Source: Rubellimicrobium sp. (GTDB lineage Bacteria > Pseudomonadota > Alphaproteobacteria > Rhodobacterales > Rhodobacteraceae). From it: a stretch of 52,545 bases of DNA. The notes below the pieces were generated by a model that saw only the letters and a list, made by a program, of their open reading frames with translations, did no database searches and was not told the origin of the DNA. Each line of letters begins with the position of its first letter. Position 1 is the stretch's first letter. The translations under genes were made by a program, and so were the position numbers. Where the stretch lies: positions 1 to 52,545 of the forward strand of contig JACFNP010000021.1 of NCBI GenBank assembly GCA_019454835.1, read 5' to 3'. Shown piece by piece: positions 40,383-49,519 of the stretch.

Positions 40383-41450
40383 ATGAATTCGACGTTTTCC
40401 CTCCTTCTGGTCTTCCTGGCCCGGTTCTTCATGCCGCGGCACAACGCGCAGATGCGGCTGCTCAAGGCCCAGATCCATATTCTCCGGGCCCGCATCCCGG
40501 CGCAAAGGATCATCCTGTCGCCCGCCGAGAAATCCGAGCTGCTGCGCATCGGGGCGGAGTGCGGACACGATATCGACGGGCTCATGGAGGTGGCCAGGCC
40601 CGCGACCTACAAGCGCTGGCTTGCCCAGATGCGTGATGGGCGCGCCTTCAAGGCCGTGGGCAGGCCGCGCCTGACGCAGGAGCTGCGCGACGTCGTCATT
40701 CGCATCGGCTCGGAAAATCTCCTCTGGGGCTACAAGCGGATCGCCGGCGAGCTGAAAAAGCTTGGGCTCTATGCAGGCGCCAACTCGGTCAAGCGCATCC
40801 TCGATGAGGCGGGCATCCACCCTAGCCCCGAGAAGCGAAAGAAGAAGCCGGCCCTGCCGTGGAGCACCTTCGTCAGGGCGCATATGGAAAGCATGGTCGC
40901 CTGCGACTTCTTCACCAAGGCCGTGTTGACCGCCCGTGGGCCGCTGACGGCTTATGTGCTGATCTTCATCCACCTTGGCAGCCGCCGCGTGTTTTGCAGC
41001 GCCCCGACCTACGCCCCCGACTCGGCATGGGTGACCCAGCAGGCCCGCAACACGCTGATGTGGTGCGCGGAAGAGGGGATCACACCACGCTTCCTGATCC
41101 GCGACGCCGACACCAAGTTCAGCGCCAGCTTCGATACCGTCTGGGCGTCGGAAGCCGCCCGCGTCATCCAGATCCCGCACCGGGCGCCGAACGCCAATGC
41201 CTTTGCGGAATCCTTCATCGGCACCATCAAGCGCGAATGCCTCGATTTCTTCGTCTGCTTCAGCCGGTCGCAGCTCGACTATATCCTGCGCACATGGGTG
41301 CGCCATTACAATGTCGAGCGTCCGCACCGCGGCCGGGACATCGGGAACAACGTGCTTCAGGTGGATTTTCGCCCCGCCCGCGACGGCCCGATCTGCTGCC
41401 GGCGCCAGCTCGGCGGCATCGTTACCTCCTACACACGCGATGCGGCGTGA
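40383..41450 (+). CDS. DDE integrase-core transposase (solo, rve domain)
   Basis: 355 residues from ATG 40383. A hydrophobic/basic N-terminal stretch precedes a helix-turn-helix region (RIGSENLLWGYKRIAGELKK, then NSVKRILDEAGIHPSPEKRK). The catalytic core has the DDE triad in VACDFFTK, FLIRDADTKFS and NAFAESFIGTIKRECLDFF, with YNVERPHRGRDIGNNV at the end. It resembles the integrase-core transposases of the IS3/IS481-like group, but no second orfA frame is present and the IS family is not settled. A hairpin AAAGCC-TGAC-GGCTTT follows at 41476-41491. It marks the left edge of the copper region. Confidence 0.85.
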   Translation: MNSTFSLLLVFLARFFMPRHNAQMRLLKAQIHILRARIPAQRIILSPAEKSELLRIGAECGHDIDGLMEVARPATYKRWLAQMRDGRAFKAVGRPRLTQELRDVVIRIGSENLLWGYKRIAGELKKLGLYAGANSVKRILDEAGIHPSPEKRKKKPALPWSTFVRAHMESMVACDFFTKAVLTARGPLTAYVLIFIHLGSRRVFCSAPTYAPDSAWVTQQARNTLMWCAEEGITPRFLIRDADTKFSASFDTVWASEAARVIQIPHRAPNANAFAESFIGTIKRECLDFFVCFSRSQLDYILRTWVRHYNVERPHRGRDIGNNVLQVDFRPARDGPICCRRQLGGIVTSYTRDAA

Positions 41451-41582
41451 TCCGTGGTTCGAGAGCGAGCCGCAGAAAGCCTGACGGCTTTGACGCCGAG
41501 GGCATCCGCCAGAGCGACTCCATTTGGAACCATCAGTGCGTCAGCCCGCTGACCATATTGCCGGGCCGTTGCTCCCGGACCT

Positions 41583-42065
41583 TCAGTCCCGGCGTGAAAC
41601 TTCGCTCTGATATCGACGCTCACGTTCGGGCCAGGTGCTCCTGATGAAGGCAAGAACCGCCCGGATTTCCGCATCGCTCAGCACAACGGCAAACCCGGGC
41701 ATGTCGCTTTCATAGCCGCCCCCGACGACAGCGGCGGTGCCTTCCTTCACGATGCGGAACAGAAGTTCGTCGGAGTGATGCCAGGTGTGGCCGCTGGCAT
41801 CGTGTGGTGGTGCGGGCAGGCGGCCGGAGGGCAGCGGGGATTGCCAGTCCGGCTGTCCTTCCAGCGATGCCCCGTGGCACGATGCACAGTGATCGGCATA
41901 GAGTCCGCGCCCGGCCTCGATCGTCCTGGTGGAGTCAGCGCTTGTCGCGTGCTTCTTGCCGAATTGCCAGATGAACAGGAGCGCAAGGGAGAGCGATACT
42001 GCCATCACAAATACCAGATGTGTTCTGGAAATCCCGCGCAATCGCTCCTCCGAATCTTCCGTCAT
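41583..42065 (-). CDS. Membrane-anchored class I cytochrome c
   Basis: 160 residues. One N-terminal helix (HLVFVMAVSLSLALLFIW) anchors a single-haem domain in the periplasm. The haem site is CASCH (C60, C63, H64), and the axial Met is probably M122 in YESDMPGF. ISRTHLVF at the start is cytoplasmic. The ribosome-binding site is weak, so the exact start is unsure; the overlapping CATG at 42063 also starts a plus-strand frame. Such cytochromes are common in copper-resistance islands, where they may take electrons from the multicopper oxidase or serve as copper-stress electron carriers. It is transcribed away from the CopL-like gene. Confidence 0.88.
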   Translation of the reverse strand: MTEDSEERLRGISRTHLVFVMAVSLSLALLFIWQFGKKHATSADSTRTIEAGRGLYADHCASCHGASLEGQPDWQSPLPSGRLPAPPHDASGHTWHHSDELLFRIVKEGTAAVVGGGYESDMPGFAVVLSDAEIRAVLAFIRSTWPERERRYQSEVSRRD

Positions 42066-42158
42066 GGATCACGATCATCACGATTTCGTTCATGTGGGCG
42101 CAAGCCTGCGGCATTGGCGGCAATGGACAATTGCGACCGGTCTTCCTATCTTCGTCGC

Positions 42159-42518
42159 ATGTTTGGTCGCATAGTCGCGCTTCTCGTCGTCCTGTCCTTC
42201 GCCGTCGTCACGGCGATGACGGCGGCGCATGCGGCGCGCACGATGCTGGATGGCACAATGGCGGCCGCCCATGACAGCCACATGATGGTGAAGCCAGATA
42301 CCGGCAGCGCCGATTGCGGAACGGGATCGGATTGCGGCACCAGCGATGCCGCCGCCTGTGCCATGGCCTGTGCCGGTGTACCCGGCGTCATCGCGTCTGT
42401 TCCGGACGCGGCAATCGAGGATCGCCCGCGCGCCGCCCATACCCTGCCGGTTGACATGGATGCTCCCGGGCAGGGTCCGGGCCTGAACGAACGACCTCCC
42501 AAGATCCGTCTCCTCTGA
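42159..42518 (+). CDS. Small Cys/His-rich exported protein, CopL-like (first copy)
   Basis: 119 residues from ATG 42159. A signal peptide (IVALLVVLSFAVVTAMTAAH) is followed by a short region with His and Met (AAHDSHMMVKPD), five Cys in a cluster (DCGTGSDCGTSDAAACAMAC) and a C-terminal tail ending in LNERPPKIRLL. The build is that of CopL-type proteins, small exported proteins upstream of copper oxidases thought to bind or report copper; the match is by architecture only. It directly precedes the multicopper oxidase gene (73 bases) on the same strand. A second, diverged copy lies at 47427-47837. Confidence 0.7.
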   Translation: MFGRIVALLVVLSFAVVTAMTAAHAARTMLDGTMAAAHDSHMMVKPDTGSADCGTGSDCGTSDAAACAMACAGVPGVIASVPDAAIEDRPRAAHTLPVDMDAPGQGPGLNERPPKIRLL

Positions 42519-42591
42519 TCTCGCCCCGGGCCCTCGCCCGCGGCGGCCCATCGGACCTGACATGCGGGACGGCAGTCCCGAGGAGACGAAC

Positions 42592-44067
42592 ATGAACAAT
42601 CTTACCCGTCGCGGCTTTCTGGCCGCAGGCGCTGCCGTGCTGGCAGCCGCCCATCTTCCCCGTGCCGCCTATGCCGAGGCGGCCCCACTCGCCTTGACCG
42701 CAACCCGCAGGACGCTCGACATCGGCGGGCGGGCGGCCACGGTCTTCGGCCTTGCCGGCCCCGGCGGTCAGGGGCTGACCCTCGATCCCGGCCAGCGGTT
42801 CCGGGTCGATCTGAAGAATGATCTCGACGTCCCGACCATAATCCATTGGCACGGGCAGATCCCGCCCAATGCCCAGGATGGCGTGCCCGACATGCCGCTG
42901 CCGCTCATCGCGCCGGGTGAGACGCGGTCCTTCGATTTCGCCCCGCTGCCCGGCACCTTCTGGATGCACAGTCATGTTCCGCTGCAGGAAATGCAACTGC
43001 TGGCCGCTCCACTGATCGTGCGCGCTCCCGAGGATCTGACCGCCGACCGGCAGGAGGTCGTGCTGTTCCTGCACGATTTCTCGTTCAAGACCCCCGAGGA
43101 GGTGCTGGCCGAGATCGGCGCCGGCGGTGGCGGCAGCCACGGGGGGCACGGCGACGGGATGCAGGCCATGGGGTCCGGCATGATGGGCATGGGCGCGATG
43201 CAGCGGATGGACCACGGCTCCATGGGCGGCATGGCGATAGGCGGCATGGCCATGGACCTGAACGATTACGACTGGGACGCCTATCTCGCCAATGACCGCA
43301 CGCTTGCCGACCCGGAGGTGGTGGCGGTGGAGCGCGGCGGGAGGGTACGGCTGCGCGTCATCAACGCCGCCGCCGCGACGGTGTTCTGGATCGACACCGG
43401 CGCCGCCCGGGCGCGGCTGATCGCCGTGGACGGGCATCCGGTGCAGCCCGTCGCGGGCAATCGCTTCGGTCTTGCCATGGGGCAGCGCCTGGACCTCGAC
43501 ATCGACTTGCCAGCCGAAGGCGGCGCCTGGCCGATTCTGGCGCTGAGGGAAGGCGCACGCGAACGCACCGGCCTGATCCTCGCTACGCCGGGGACCGCAG
43601 TTCGGCGCGTCGAGAGCCTCGCCGACACCGATACCCCCGCCTTTGACACCGATCTGGCACAGGAGTCGCGGCTGATGGCTGCCGATCCGCTGACCGAGCG
43701 TCCGGTCGATCGCAGCCAGATACTGATGCTGGGTGGCCAGATGCAGCCCTATGTCTGGACGATCAACGGCGCCACCTGGGGTGAGCACAGGCGGGTCACT
43801 GCGAAGTCGGGCGAGCGGGTGGTGCTGTCCTTCCACAACATGTCGATGATGGGGCACCCGATGCACCTGCACGGCCATGTGTTCCAGGTCGTCGGCCTGA
43901 ACGGACGGCGCGTCGCGGGTGCCCGGCGCGACACCGTTTATGTGCCGCCGATGTCGATGGTCGATATCGCGCTCGACGCAGGCGAGGCGGCACGCTGGAT
44001 GCTGCACTGCCACCACATGCCGCATCTGGCCAGCGGCATGATGACCGAGTTCGCGGTCAGCACATGA
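42592..44067 (+). CDS. Multicopper oxidase (CueO/CopA-type), Tat-exported
   Basis: 491 residues, GAGGAGA before ATG 42592. A twin-arginine signal ([20 protein letters not shown]) sends the folded, copper-loaded protein to the periplasm. Copper sites are complete: HWHG at 85-88, HSH at 126-128, HPMHLHGH and, at the end, [13 protein letters not shown] with the type 1 Cys at 473 and an axial Met. A Met/His-rich insert (residues ~180-222, with many GM and MGM steps) resembles the one that binds Cu(I) near the substrate site of CueO. It should oxidise Cu(I) to the less toxic Cu(II). The copper ATPase gene follows on the same strand. Confidence 0.93.
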   Translation: MNNLTRRGFLAAGAAVLAAAHLPRAAYAEAAPLALTATRRTLDIGGRAATVFGLAGPGGQGLTLDPGQRFRVDLKNDLDVPTIIHWHGQIPPNAQDGVPDMPLPLIAPGETRSFDFAPLPGTFWMHSHVPLQEMQLLAAPLIVRAPEDLTADRQEVVLFLHDFSFKTPEEVLAEIGAGGGGSHGGHGDGMQAMGSGMMGMGAMQRMDHGSMGGMAIGGMAMDLNDYDWDAYLANDRTLADPEVVAVERGGRVRLRVINAAAATVFWIDTGAARARLIAVDGHPVQPVAGNRFGLAMGQRLDLDIDLPAEGGAWPILALREGARERTGLILATPGTAVRRVESLADTDTPAFDTDLAQESRLMAADPLTERPVDRSQILMLGGQMQPYVWTINGATWGEHRRVTAKSGERVVLSFHNMSMMGHPMHLHGHVFQVVGLNGRRVAGARRDTVYVPPMSMVDIALDAGEAARWMLHCHHMPHLASGMMTEFAVST

Positions 44068-44152
44068 CCGCGCAATGCCGAGGGCGCCGCATGTCAGCGC
44101 CCCTCGGCGGAGAACCTGCAACGGGCAATATTTCAAGCTTCCCGATCGCCTC

Positions 44153-44188
44153 TTGACCTTCCAGCGGTTGGAAAGCGCAGAACAGGTG
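44153..44188 (+). promoter_or_regulatory. CueR-like promoter and operator of the copper ATPase
   Basis: TTGACC (44153-44158) is a -35 element. It overlaps the dyad CCTTCCA (44157-44163) and TGGAAAG (44169-44175), the standard MerR-type copper operator, and a weak -10 (CAGAAC) follows at a spacing of 19 bases, the unusual spacing used by MerR-family activators. It lies about 40-75 bases before the ATPase start. No CueR gene is in the window. Confidence 0.75.
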
Positions 44189-44227
44189 AAACGCAAGCTC
44201 AGGATGAAACGCCGAGGAGGCGTGGAA

Positions 44228-46633
44228 ATGACCAGCAAGACCGAACACGATCACCAGAAACATGCGCACGCTCGTTCGACCCACGGGCATGTGCACGATC
44301 ACGCGCAAGACCACGCGGCCGCCGCGCCGGACACAGCCCACAAGGTCAAGGACCCGGTCTGCGGCATGATGGTCGATCCCCACACGACCGCGCACAAGGC
44401 CGAGCATGGCGGCCGGCCCTATTACTTCTGCTCGGCCGGATGCCGAACGAAGTTCCTGGCAGACCCGGACCGCTATCTGGATCCGGAAGCGGCGACCGAG
44501 AAGGCCGAGCCGGTTCCGGAGGGGACGATCTACACCTGCCCGATGCACCCCGAGATCCGCCAGGTCGGACCGGGGTCATGCCCGATCTGCGGCATGGCGC
44601 TGGAGCCGGTGCTGGTCAGCCTGGAGGTCGGGCCCAACGAGGAACTGATCGACATGACGCGCCGGTTCTGGATCGGGCTGGCGCTGACGATTCCGGTGGT
44701 GGTCCTCGAAATGGGCGGCCATTTTCTTGGCCTGACCCACTATATCGGCCAACTGACCTCGAACTGGTTGCAACTGATCCTCGCGACGCCGGTCGTGCTC
44801 TGGGCCGGTTGGCCGTTCTTCCAGCGCGGCTGGCAGTCGCTGGTCAACCGCAGCCTCAACATGTTCACCCTGATCGCCATGGGCACCGGGGCGGCGTGGA
44901 TCTACAGCGTCGTCGCCACGCTGGTGCCCGGCATCTTCCCGGACGCGTTCCGCGAGCATGACGGGTCGGTCGCGGTCTATTTCGAGGCGGCGGCGGTCAT
45001 CACCGTGCTCGTGTTGCTGGGTCAGGTGCTGGAATTGCGGGCGCGCGAAAGCACCAGCGGCGCGATCCGCGCGCTCTTGGACCTTGCGCCCAAGACCGCG
45101 CGGATCATTCGTGACGACGGCACCGAGGAGGAGGTGCAGCTCGACAGCGTTCACGTCGGCGACCGCCTGCGGGTGCGGCCCGGCGAGAAAGTCCCGGTCG
45201 ACGGCGCGGTGCTGGAAGGCCGCAGCGCCGTCGATGAATCGATGGTGACGGGCGAGTCGATGCCGGTGACCAAGGAGGCCGGCGCCACCGCCATCGGCGG
45301 CACCATGAACCAGTCTGGCGCGCTGGTGATCGAGGCGCGGAAGGTTGGCCGCGACACCATGCTGTCGCAGATCGTCCAGCTCGTCGCCGAGGCGCAGCGA
45401 AGCCGCGCGCCGATCCAGCGGCTGGCCGATCAGGTCTCGGGCTGGTTCGTGCCGGCGGTGATCCTGGTCGCGGTGCTTGCCTTCATCGCCTGGTCGATCT
45501 GGGGCCCGGAGCCGCGTTTCTCCTTCGGTCTGATCGCTGCCGTATCGGTGCTGATCATCGCCTGTCCCTGCGCGTTGGGACTTGCGACGCCGATGTCGAT
45601 CATGGTCGGCGTCGGTCGTGGCGCGCAGGCGGGCGTGCTGATCAAGAACGCCGAGGCGCTGGAGCATATGGAGAAGGTCAACACCATCATTGTCGACAAG
45701 ACCGGCACCCTGACCGAAGGCCGGCCGGCCGTCACCGCCATCGTTCCGGCTGCTGACTTCAGTGAGGACGAGGCACTGCGGCTTGCCGCCAGTGTGGAGC
45801 GGGCCAGCGAGCATCCGCTGGCGCTCGCCATCGTCCGCGCCGCCGCGGAGCGCGGTCTCGACCTCGCCCCGGTTGCGGATTTCGACTCGCCCACCGGCAA
45901 GGGCGCCTATGGCACCGTCGAGGGCAAGCGCATCCCACTCGGCAACGCGAAGTTTCTCGCCGAGCAGGGCGTCGATGTCGCGCCGCTGGCCAACGAGGCC
46001 GACCGGCTGCGCGCGGACGGGGCGACCGCGATCTTCATGGGCGTCGATGGTCGCCTCGCGGCAATCTTTGCCATCGCCGATCCAGTCAAGCCCTCGACGC
46101 CCGAGGCGCTGGCCGCGCTCAAGGCGCAAGGCATCCGCGTGGTCATGCTGACGGGGGACAACTGGACGACGGCGAAGGCCGTCGCCCGCCGGCTCGGAAT
46201 CGACGAGGTCGAGGCCGAGGTTCTCCCCGATCAGAAAAGCGCGGTCGTCGCGCGGCACAAGGCGGCGGGCGAGGTGGTGGCGATGGCCGGCGACGGCGTC
46301 AACGACGCGCCGGCGCTGGCTGCCGCCGATGTCGGCATCGCCATGGGCACCGGCACCGATGTGGCAATGGAAAGCGCCGGCGTCACCCTGCTCAAGGGCG
46401 ATCTCAACGGTATCGTCCGCGCCCGCCGGCTGTCGGAAGCGGTCATGGGCAACATTCGCCAGAACCTGTTCTTCGCCTTCATCTACAACGCGCTTGGCGT
46501 GCCGGTCGCGGCGGGGGTGCTCTATCCGTTCTTAGGCATCCTGCTGTCGCCGATCATCGCCGCTGCCGCCATGGCGCTGTCCTCGGTCAGCGTGATCGCC
46601 AATGCCGCCCGGCTGCGGAGGGTGAAGCTGTGA
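44228..46633 (+). CDS. Copper-exporting P1B-type ATPase with N-terminal YHS and metal-binding domains
   Basis: 801 residues, GAGGAGG 7 bases before ATG 44228. The N-terminus is His-rich ([20 protein letters not shown]), then a YHS domain ([10 protein letters not shown] at 41-50, YYFCSAGC at 65-72), then a second metal site (YTCPMHPEI at 102-110 and [12 protein letters not shown] at 116-127). There is no classic GMTCxxC domain. The core has the membrane motif [13 protein letters not shown], the phosphorylation site [10 protein letters not shown], the actuator [10 protein letters not shown], the HP motif SEHPLALAI and the hinge [15 protein letters not shown]. It uses ATP to pump Cu(I) out of the cytoplasm. 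It has its own CueR-like promoter. Confidence 0.95.
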   Translation: MTSKTEHDHQKHAHARSTHGHVHDHAQDHAAAAPDTAHKVKDPVCGMMVDPHTTAHKAEHGGRPYYFCSAGCRTKFLADPDRYLDPEAATEKAEPVPEGTIYTCPMHPEIRQVGPGSCPICGMALEPVLVSLEVGPNEELIDMTRRFWIGLALTIPVVVLEMGGHFLGLTHYIGQLTSNWLQLILATPVVLWAGWPFFQRGWQSLVNRSLNMFTLIAMGTGAAWIYSVVATLVPGIFPDAFREHDGSVAVYFEAAAVITVLVLLGQVLELRARESTSGAIRALLDLAPKTARIIRDDGTEEEVQLDSVHVGDRLRVRPGEKVPVDGAVLEGRSAVDESMVTGESMPVTKEAGATAIGGTMNQSGALVIEARKVGRDTMLSQIVQLVAEAQRSRAPIQRLADQVSGWFVPAVILVAVLAFIAWSIWGPEPRFSFGLIAAVSVLIIACPCALGLATPMSIMVGVGRGAQAGVLIKNAEALEHMEKVNTIIVDKTGTLTEGRPAVTAIVPAADFSEDEALRLAASVERASEHPLALAIVRAAAERGLDLAPVADFDSPTGKGAYGTVEGKRIPLGNAKFLAEQGVDVAPLANEADRLRADGATAIFMGVDGRLAAIFAIADPVKPSTPEALAALKAQGIRVVMLTGDNWTTAKAVARRLGIDEVEAEVLPDQKSAVVARHKAAGEVVAMAGDGVNDAPALAAADVGIAMGTGTDVAMESAGVTLLKGDLNGIVRARRLSEAVMGNIRQNLFFAFIYNALGVPVAAGVLYPFLGILLSPIIAAAAMALSSVSVIANAARLRRVKL

Positions 46634-46775
46634 TCGCCGTGCGGCATCAACAGCCGAACCCGCGCACGCACATGCCGACGTCGTGCCGCGGCAGATGCGT
46701 ACCTGCTCACCCCTTCGTGCGTCGCGCCCCGACCGTGACGGCGAGACAATGCAATCCACGAAACGAGGTTTGACG

Positions 46776-47261
46776 ATGAGAAACGATCACAACATCAGCC
46801 GGCGCACCATTCTGGCCGCTGTCGGCGTGCTGCCCTTGCTGATGTCGATGCCGGGGCGGGGACATGCCGAAGCGCTGCCGCTGGTGAGCGTCAGCAAGGA
46901 TCCGTCCTGCGGCTGCTGTGACGGCTGGGTCGCGCATATCGAGGCGGCGGGGTTCCCTGTGCGGGTAGTGGAGTCCGCCGACATGGACAGCCTCAAGCAA
47001 CGCCTCGGCGTGCCGGCCGATCTGGCATCGTGCCACACCGCCGAGGTGGGCGGCTATGTGGTCGAGGGCCATGTCCCCGCCGAAGCAATCCGCCGCCTTC
47101 TGTCGGAGCGGCCCGAGGCGACAGGGCTGGCCGTTCCCGGCATGCCCGCCGGTTCGCCTGGCATGGATTTTCCGGGCGTGGATCCCGAACCCTACGAAGC
47201 GTTCCTGTTCGGCCAGACCACCCGCAGCTTGGGGCGCTTCCTCGGTTCACGGGAAATTTGA
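46776..47261 (+). CDS. DUF411 exported protein (copper-associated)
   Basis: 161 residues from ATG 46776 with GAGG 7 bases upstream (an upstream ATG at 46749 is possible). A Tat-like signal (SRRTILAAVGVLPLLMSM) precedes a thioredoxin-like DUF411 domain, with Cys at KDPSCGCCDGW (C45, C47, C48), ASCHTAEVGGYVVEGHVPAE and FLFGQTTRS at the end. DUF411 proteins regularly accompany copper oxidases and ATPases and are thought to bind copper or act in redox handling; their reaction is unknown. It lies 142 bases after the ATPase gene, same strand. Confidence 0.88.
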   Translation: MRNDHNISRRTILAAVGVLPLLMSMPGRGHAEALPLVSVSKDPSCGCCDGWVAHIEAAGFPVRVVESADMDSLKQRLGVPADLASCHTAEVGGYVVEGHVPAEAIRRLLSERPEATGLAVPGMPAGSPGMDFPGVDPEPYEAFLFGQTTRSLGRFLGSREI

Positions 47262-47277
47262 CACAGGCAGGCCCGAC

Positions 47278-47430
47278 ATGACCGCCCAGTTTGCGCATGA
47301 TCGAAAGCAGTACCTGGCCGAGGCGGCTCGCATCCGTCGGCGGGGCGGTCTCTTGACGGCTGGTGGCGCGCGATGTGAACGCGGCAACGCATCGGTCTCG
47401 CGGGTCACCGAGAAGGCAGGTGGCGCATGA
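47278..47430 (+). CDS. Possible 50-residue coupled protein
   Basis: A short frame with ATG 47278 whose stop TGA overlaps the next start (ATGA at 47427-47430), suggesting translational coupling. The peptide MTAQFAHDRKQYLAEAARI followed by a basic, Gly/Ala-rich tail has no known motif, and no strong ribosome-binding site precedes it. It could be chance; the frame also extends backwards through the DUF411 gene. Confidence 0.3.
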   Translation: MTAQFAHDRKQYLAEAARIRRRGGLLTAGGARCERGNASVSRVTEKAGGA

Positions 47431-47837
47431 GCGAGCGTGCACGAGTTGCTTTTCGGGCGGGTTATGGCCGATTGCGCCAGGTTGCAGTCTGCATCCTGCT
47501 GCTTGCCATCGGCGCCCTGGTTCTGCAGGCGCCGGCACATGCCGGCCCAGCCGGACACGCCATCCACCAGCAACAGAGCGCCGCCACGGCAGGCCACTGC
47601 ACCCAGCATCACATGCTGGTTGACCATGGCGCTGGTTCAACTGCTGGCTGCGTCAGTGCTGACAGCGGCGTCAGTCTGGTGGACTGCTGCCAAGCCTGTC
47701 TGATCGCCGCCGTTCCCGTCGAGCCGCCGGCGTTGGGCGTATCCGCAAGTAGTGAGGTTTTTCTCGGTCTGCGCCGTGACTTCTGCGGGCGATCCCCCGA
47801 AGGAATCCTGAAGCCGCCCCGTCTGATCGCGGCGTGA
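47427..47837 (+). CDS. Small Cys/His-rich exported protein, CopL-like (second copy)
   Basis: 136 residues from ATG 47427. A basic N-terminus and hydrophobic signal (VAVCILLLAIGALVLQAPA) lead to a His-rich segment (HCTQHHMLVDHG), a Cys cluster (VDCCQACLIAAVP) and a C-terminal tail SPEGILKPPRLIAA. The order of signal, His/Met segment, Cys cluster ending in ACxxxVP-like sequence and final RPPK/KPPR tail matches the protein at 42159-42518, so the two look like distant paralogues. It precedes the DUF305-propeller gene by 131 bases. Probable role: periplasmic copper binding or sensing; inferred. Confidence 0.65.
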   Translation: MSERARVAFRAGYGRLRQVAVCILLLAIGALVLQAPAHAGPAGHAIHQQQSAATAGHCTQHHMLVDHGAGSTAGCVSADSGVSLVDCCQACLIAAVPVEPPALGVSASSEVFLGLRRDFCGRSPEGILKPPRLIAA

Positions 47838-47968
47838 GCGCCGGGAATTGTCGGGAGATCCCGAGATGTCTCCGGCCGCCCCGCGCCAACCCGAGAAACC
47901 GACGAACAGAACGGAGAACCGCGTCCGCGAATCCGGGCCGGGGCTCTCGGAACCAAAGGATGAAATCA

Positions 47969-49519
47969 ATGAATCGAACCGTAATCGCCCTTTCCGCCAG
48001 CATCCTCTCCGGCCTGGCGGGCGCTGCCTTCGCTCAGGCCGAGCATGACACCCACCACCCGGCAACCCCGCCCGCACAGGCGGAGCAGGTGCCCGCGCCG
48101 ACGCCTCCCACAGGCCAGATGCCCCACATGCAGGGCATGGCCGGCATGCAAGGGATGATGCCCGAGCAGTGCCAGGCCATGATGCAGGCCATGACTCCTG
48201 AATGCATGGGCGCGATGCAGCAGATGATGCAGGGCGGGATGATGGCCACGCCGCACGCCGAGGCGGCTCCGGCGAATGAAAGCCTTCCCGACTTCACTCG
48301 GGCCAATATCGAGGCCATGGATGCGATGCACGGACCGATGATGGACGGCGTCATGGCCGACGATCCGGATGTCGCCTTCGTCCGGGGCATGATCCCGCAT
48401 CATCTGGGTGCGATCGACATGGCCAGGATCGTCCAGCAATATGGGGACGATCCGCAAACGAAAGAATGGGCCGCCCAGATCATCGCGGCGCAGGAGCGCG
48501 AGATCGCCGAAATGCAGGCCTGGCTGACGGCGAATGCCGGCGAGGCGTCGGCACCCTTGGGTCAGACAGGTGGAACCGTCTATTCCGCCAATGAAGGCGG
48601 CAACTCGATCAGCGCCATCGACCTCGGCACCGGAGCGGTCGACACCGTCTCGATCCCGGTCGCTCCTCACAACGTCGATCTGACCCCCGATGGCAAGCTG
48701 CTGTTGGCGGTTGGCGAGCCTGCTGCCGGCGGAGATCATGGCGCGGACGGGCACGGGCATGGCGCGGAAGGCGCGGCCGAGGGTCTGCTGGTCATTTTCG
48801 ATCCGCAGAACATCGCCGCGCCCAAGGCGACCGTCGCCGTGGGCTCCCACCCGGCGCATGTTGTTGCGGACCGGCTGGGGCGCGCGTTTGTCGCGCTGTC
48901 GGGCGGCGACGAGATCGCGGTGGTTGATCTCGAAAAGGCCGAGGTCATCGGGCGCATTGCGACGGGCGACTATCCGCACGGCCTGCGGCTTAGCCCGGAT
49001 GAGACCGAGCTCTATGTGGCCAATGTCGAGGACGGATCCGTGTCCGTCATCGACACGCAGGCGCTCTCCGAGGTTGCGCGCATTCCGGTGGGCGCAGCGC
49101 CGGTCCAGGTCGGCTTCACGCCTTCGGGCGCTCAGGTCTACGTCTCGCTTCGGGACGAAAACCGTGTGGCGGTCATCGACACCTCTACCCGCGAGGTGAC
49201 GGACAGGATCGATGTCGGGCCGAATCCGATCCAGATGTTCGCGACCCCGGACGGAGCCTATGTCTATGTGGCCAACCAGGGCACCGACGCGGAGCCGAAC
49301 GACACCGTGTCCGTGATCGACACCGCGACCGGTCAGGTGGTGAAAACCCTCACCACCGGTGGCGGCGCACATGGCGTCTCGGCATCGGCGGACGGTGCCT
49401 TGGTGTTCGTGACCAACATCGCCGATGACAGCGTGTCGATCATCGACGTCGAGAGGCAGGAAGTGGTGAGCACGGTGCCGGTCGGCGATCGTCCGAATGG
49501 CATCGTCTACGGCGGATGA
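47969..49519 (+). CDS. Secreted fusion of Met-rich segment, DUF305 and YVTN beta-propeller
   Basis: 516 residues from ATG 47969 (AAAGGA 8 bases upstream). A signal peptide ends at AFA-QAEHD (residue ~23). Residues 50-95 are extremely Met-rich (MPHMQGMAGM, MMQAMTPECM, GAMQQMMQGGMM). Residues ~110-190 form a DUF305 domain with MIPHHLGAIDMARIV and AAQEREIAEMQAWL. Residues ~200-516 form a beta-propeller of YncE/YVTN type with repeats such as NVEDGSVSVIDTQALSEVAR and NIADDSVSIIDVERQEVVST, interrupted at 253-271 by a Gly/His loop (GGDHGADGHGHG). DUF305 and propeller proteins are usually separate genes. A periplasmic copper sink or copper-dependent scaffold is a reasonable inference. Confidence 0.85.
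   Translation: MNRTVIALSASILSGLAGAAFAQAEHDTHHPATPPAQAEQVPAPTPPTGQMPHMQGMAGMQGMMPEQCQAMMQAMTPECMGAMQQMMQGGMMATPHAEAAPANESLPDFTRANIEAMDAMHGPMMDGVMADDPDVAFVRGMIPHHLGAIDMARIVQQYGDDPQTKEWAAQIIAAQEREIAEMQAWLTANAGEASAPLGQTGGTVYSANEGGNSISAIDLGTGAVDTVSIPVAPHNVDLTPDGKLLLAVGEPAAGGDHGADGHGHGAEGAAEGLLVIFDPQNIAAPKATVAVGSHPAHVVADRLGRAFVALSGGDEIAVVDLEKAEVIGRIATGDYPHGLRLSPDETELYVANVEDGSVSVIDTQALSEVARIPVGAAPVQVGFTPSGAQVYVSLRDENRVAVIDTSTREVTDRIDVGPNPIQMFATPDGAYVYVANQGTDAEPNDTVSVIDTATGQVVKTLTTGGGAHGVSASADGALVFVTNIADDSVSIIDVERQEVVSTVPVGDRPNGIVYGG

Larger units (their letters stand above)
40383..49519. mobile_element. Accessory copper-resistance block with integrase
   Basis: From the integrase gene to the DUF305-propeller gene every recognisable cargo gene concerns copper or redox handling in the envelope, and none of the ten ~90-base repeats found in the preceding 38 kb occurs here. 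Boundaries are by gene content only; no terminal repeats, target duplication or tRNA site was found. Confidence 0.55.
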
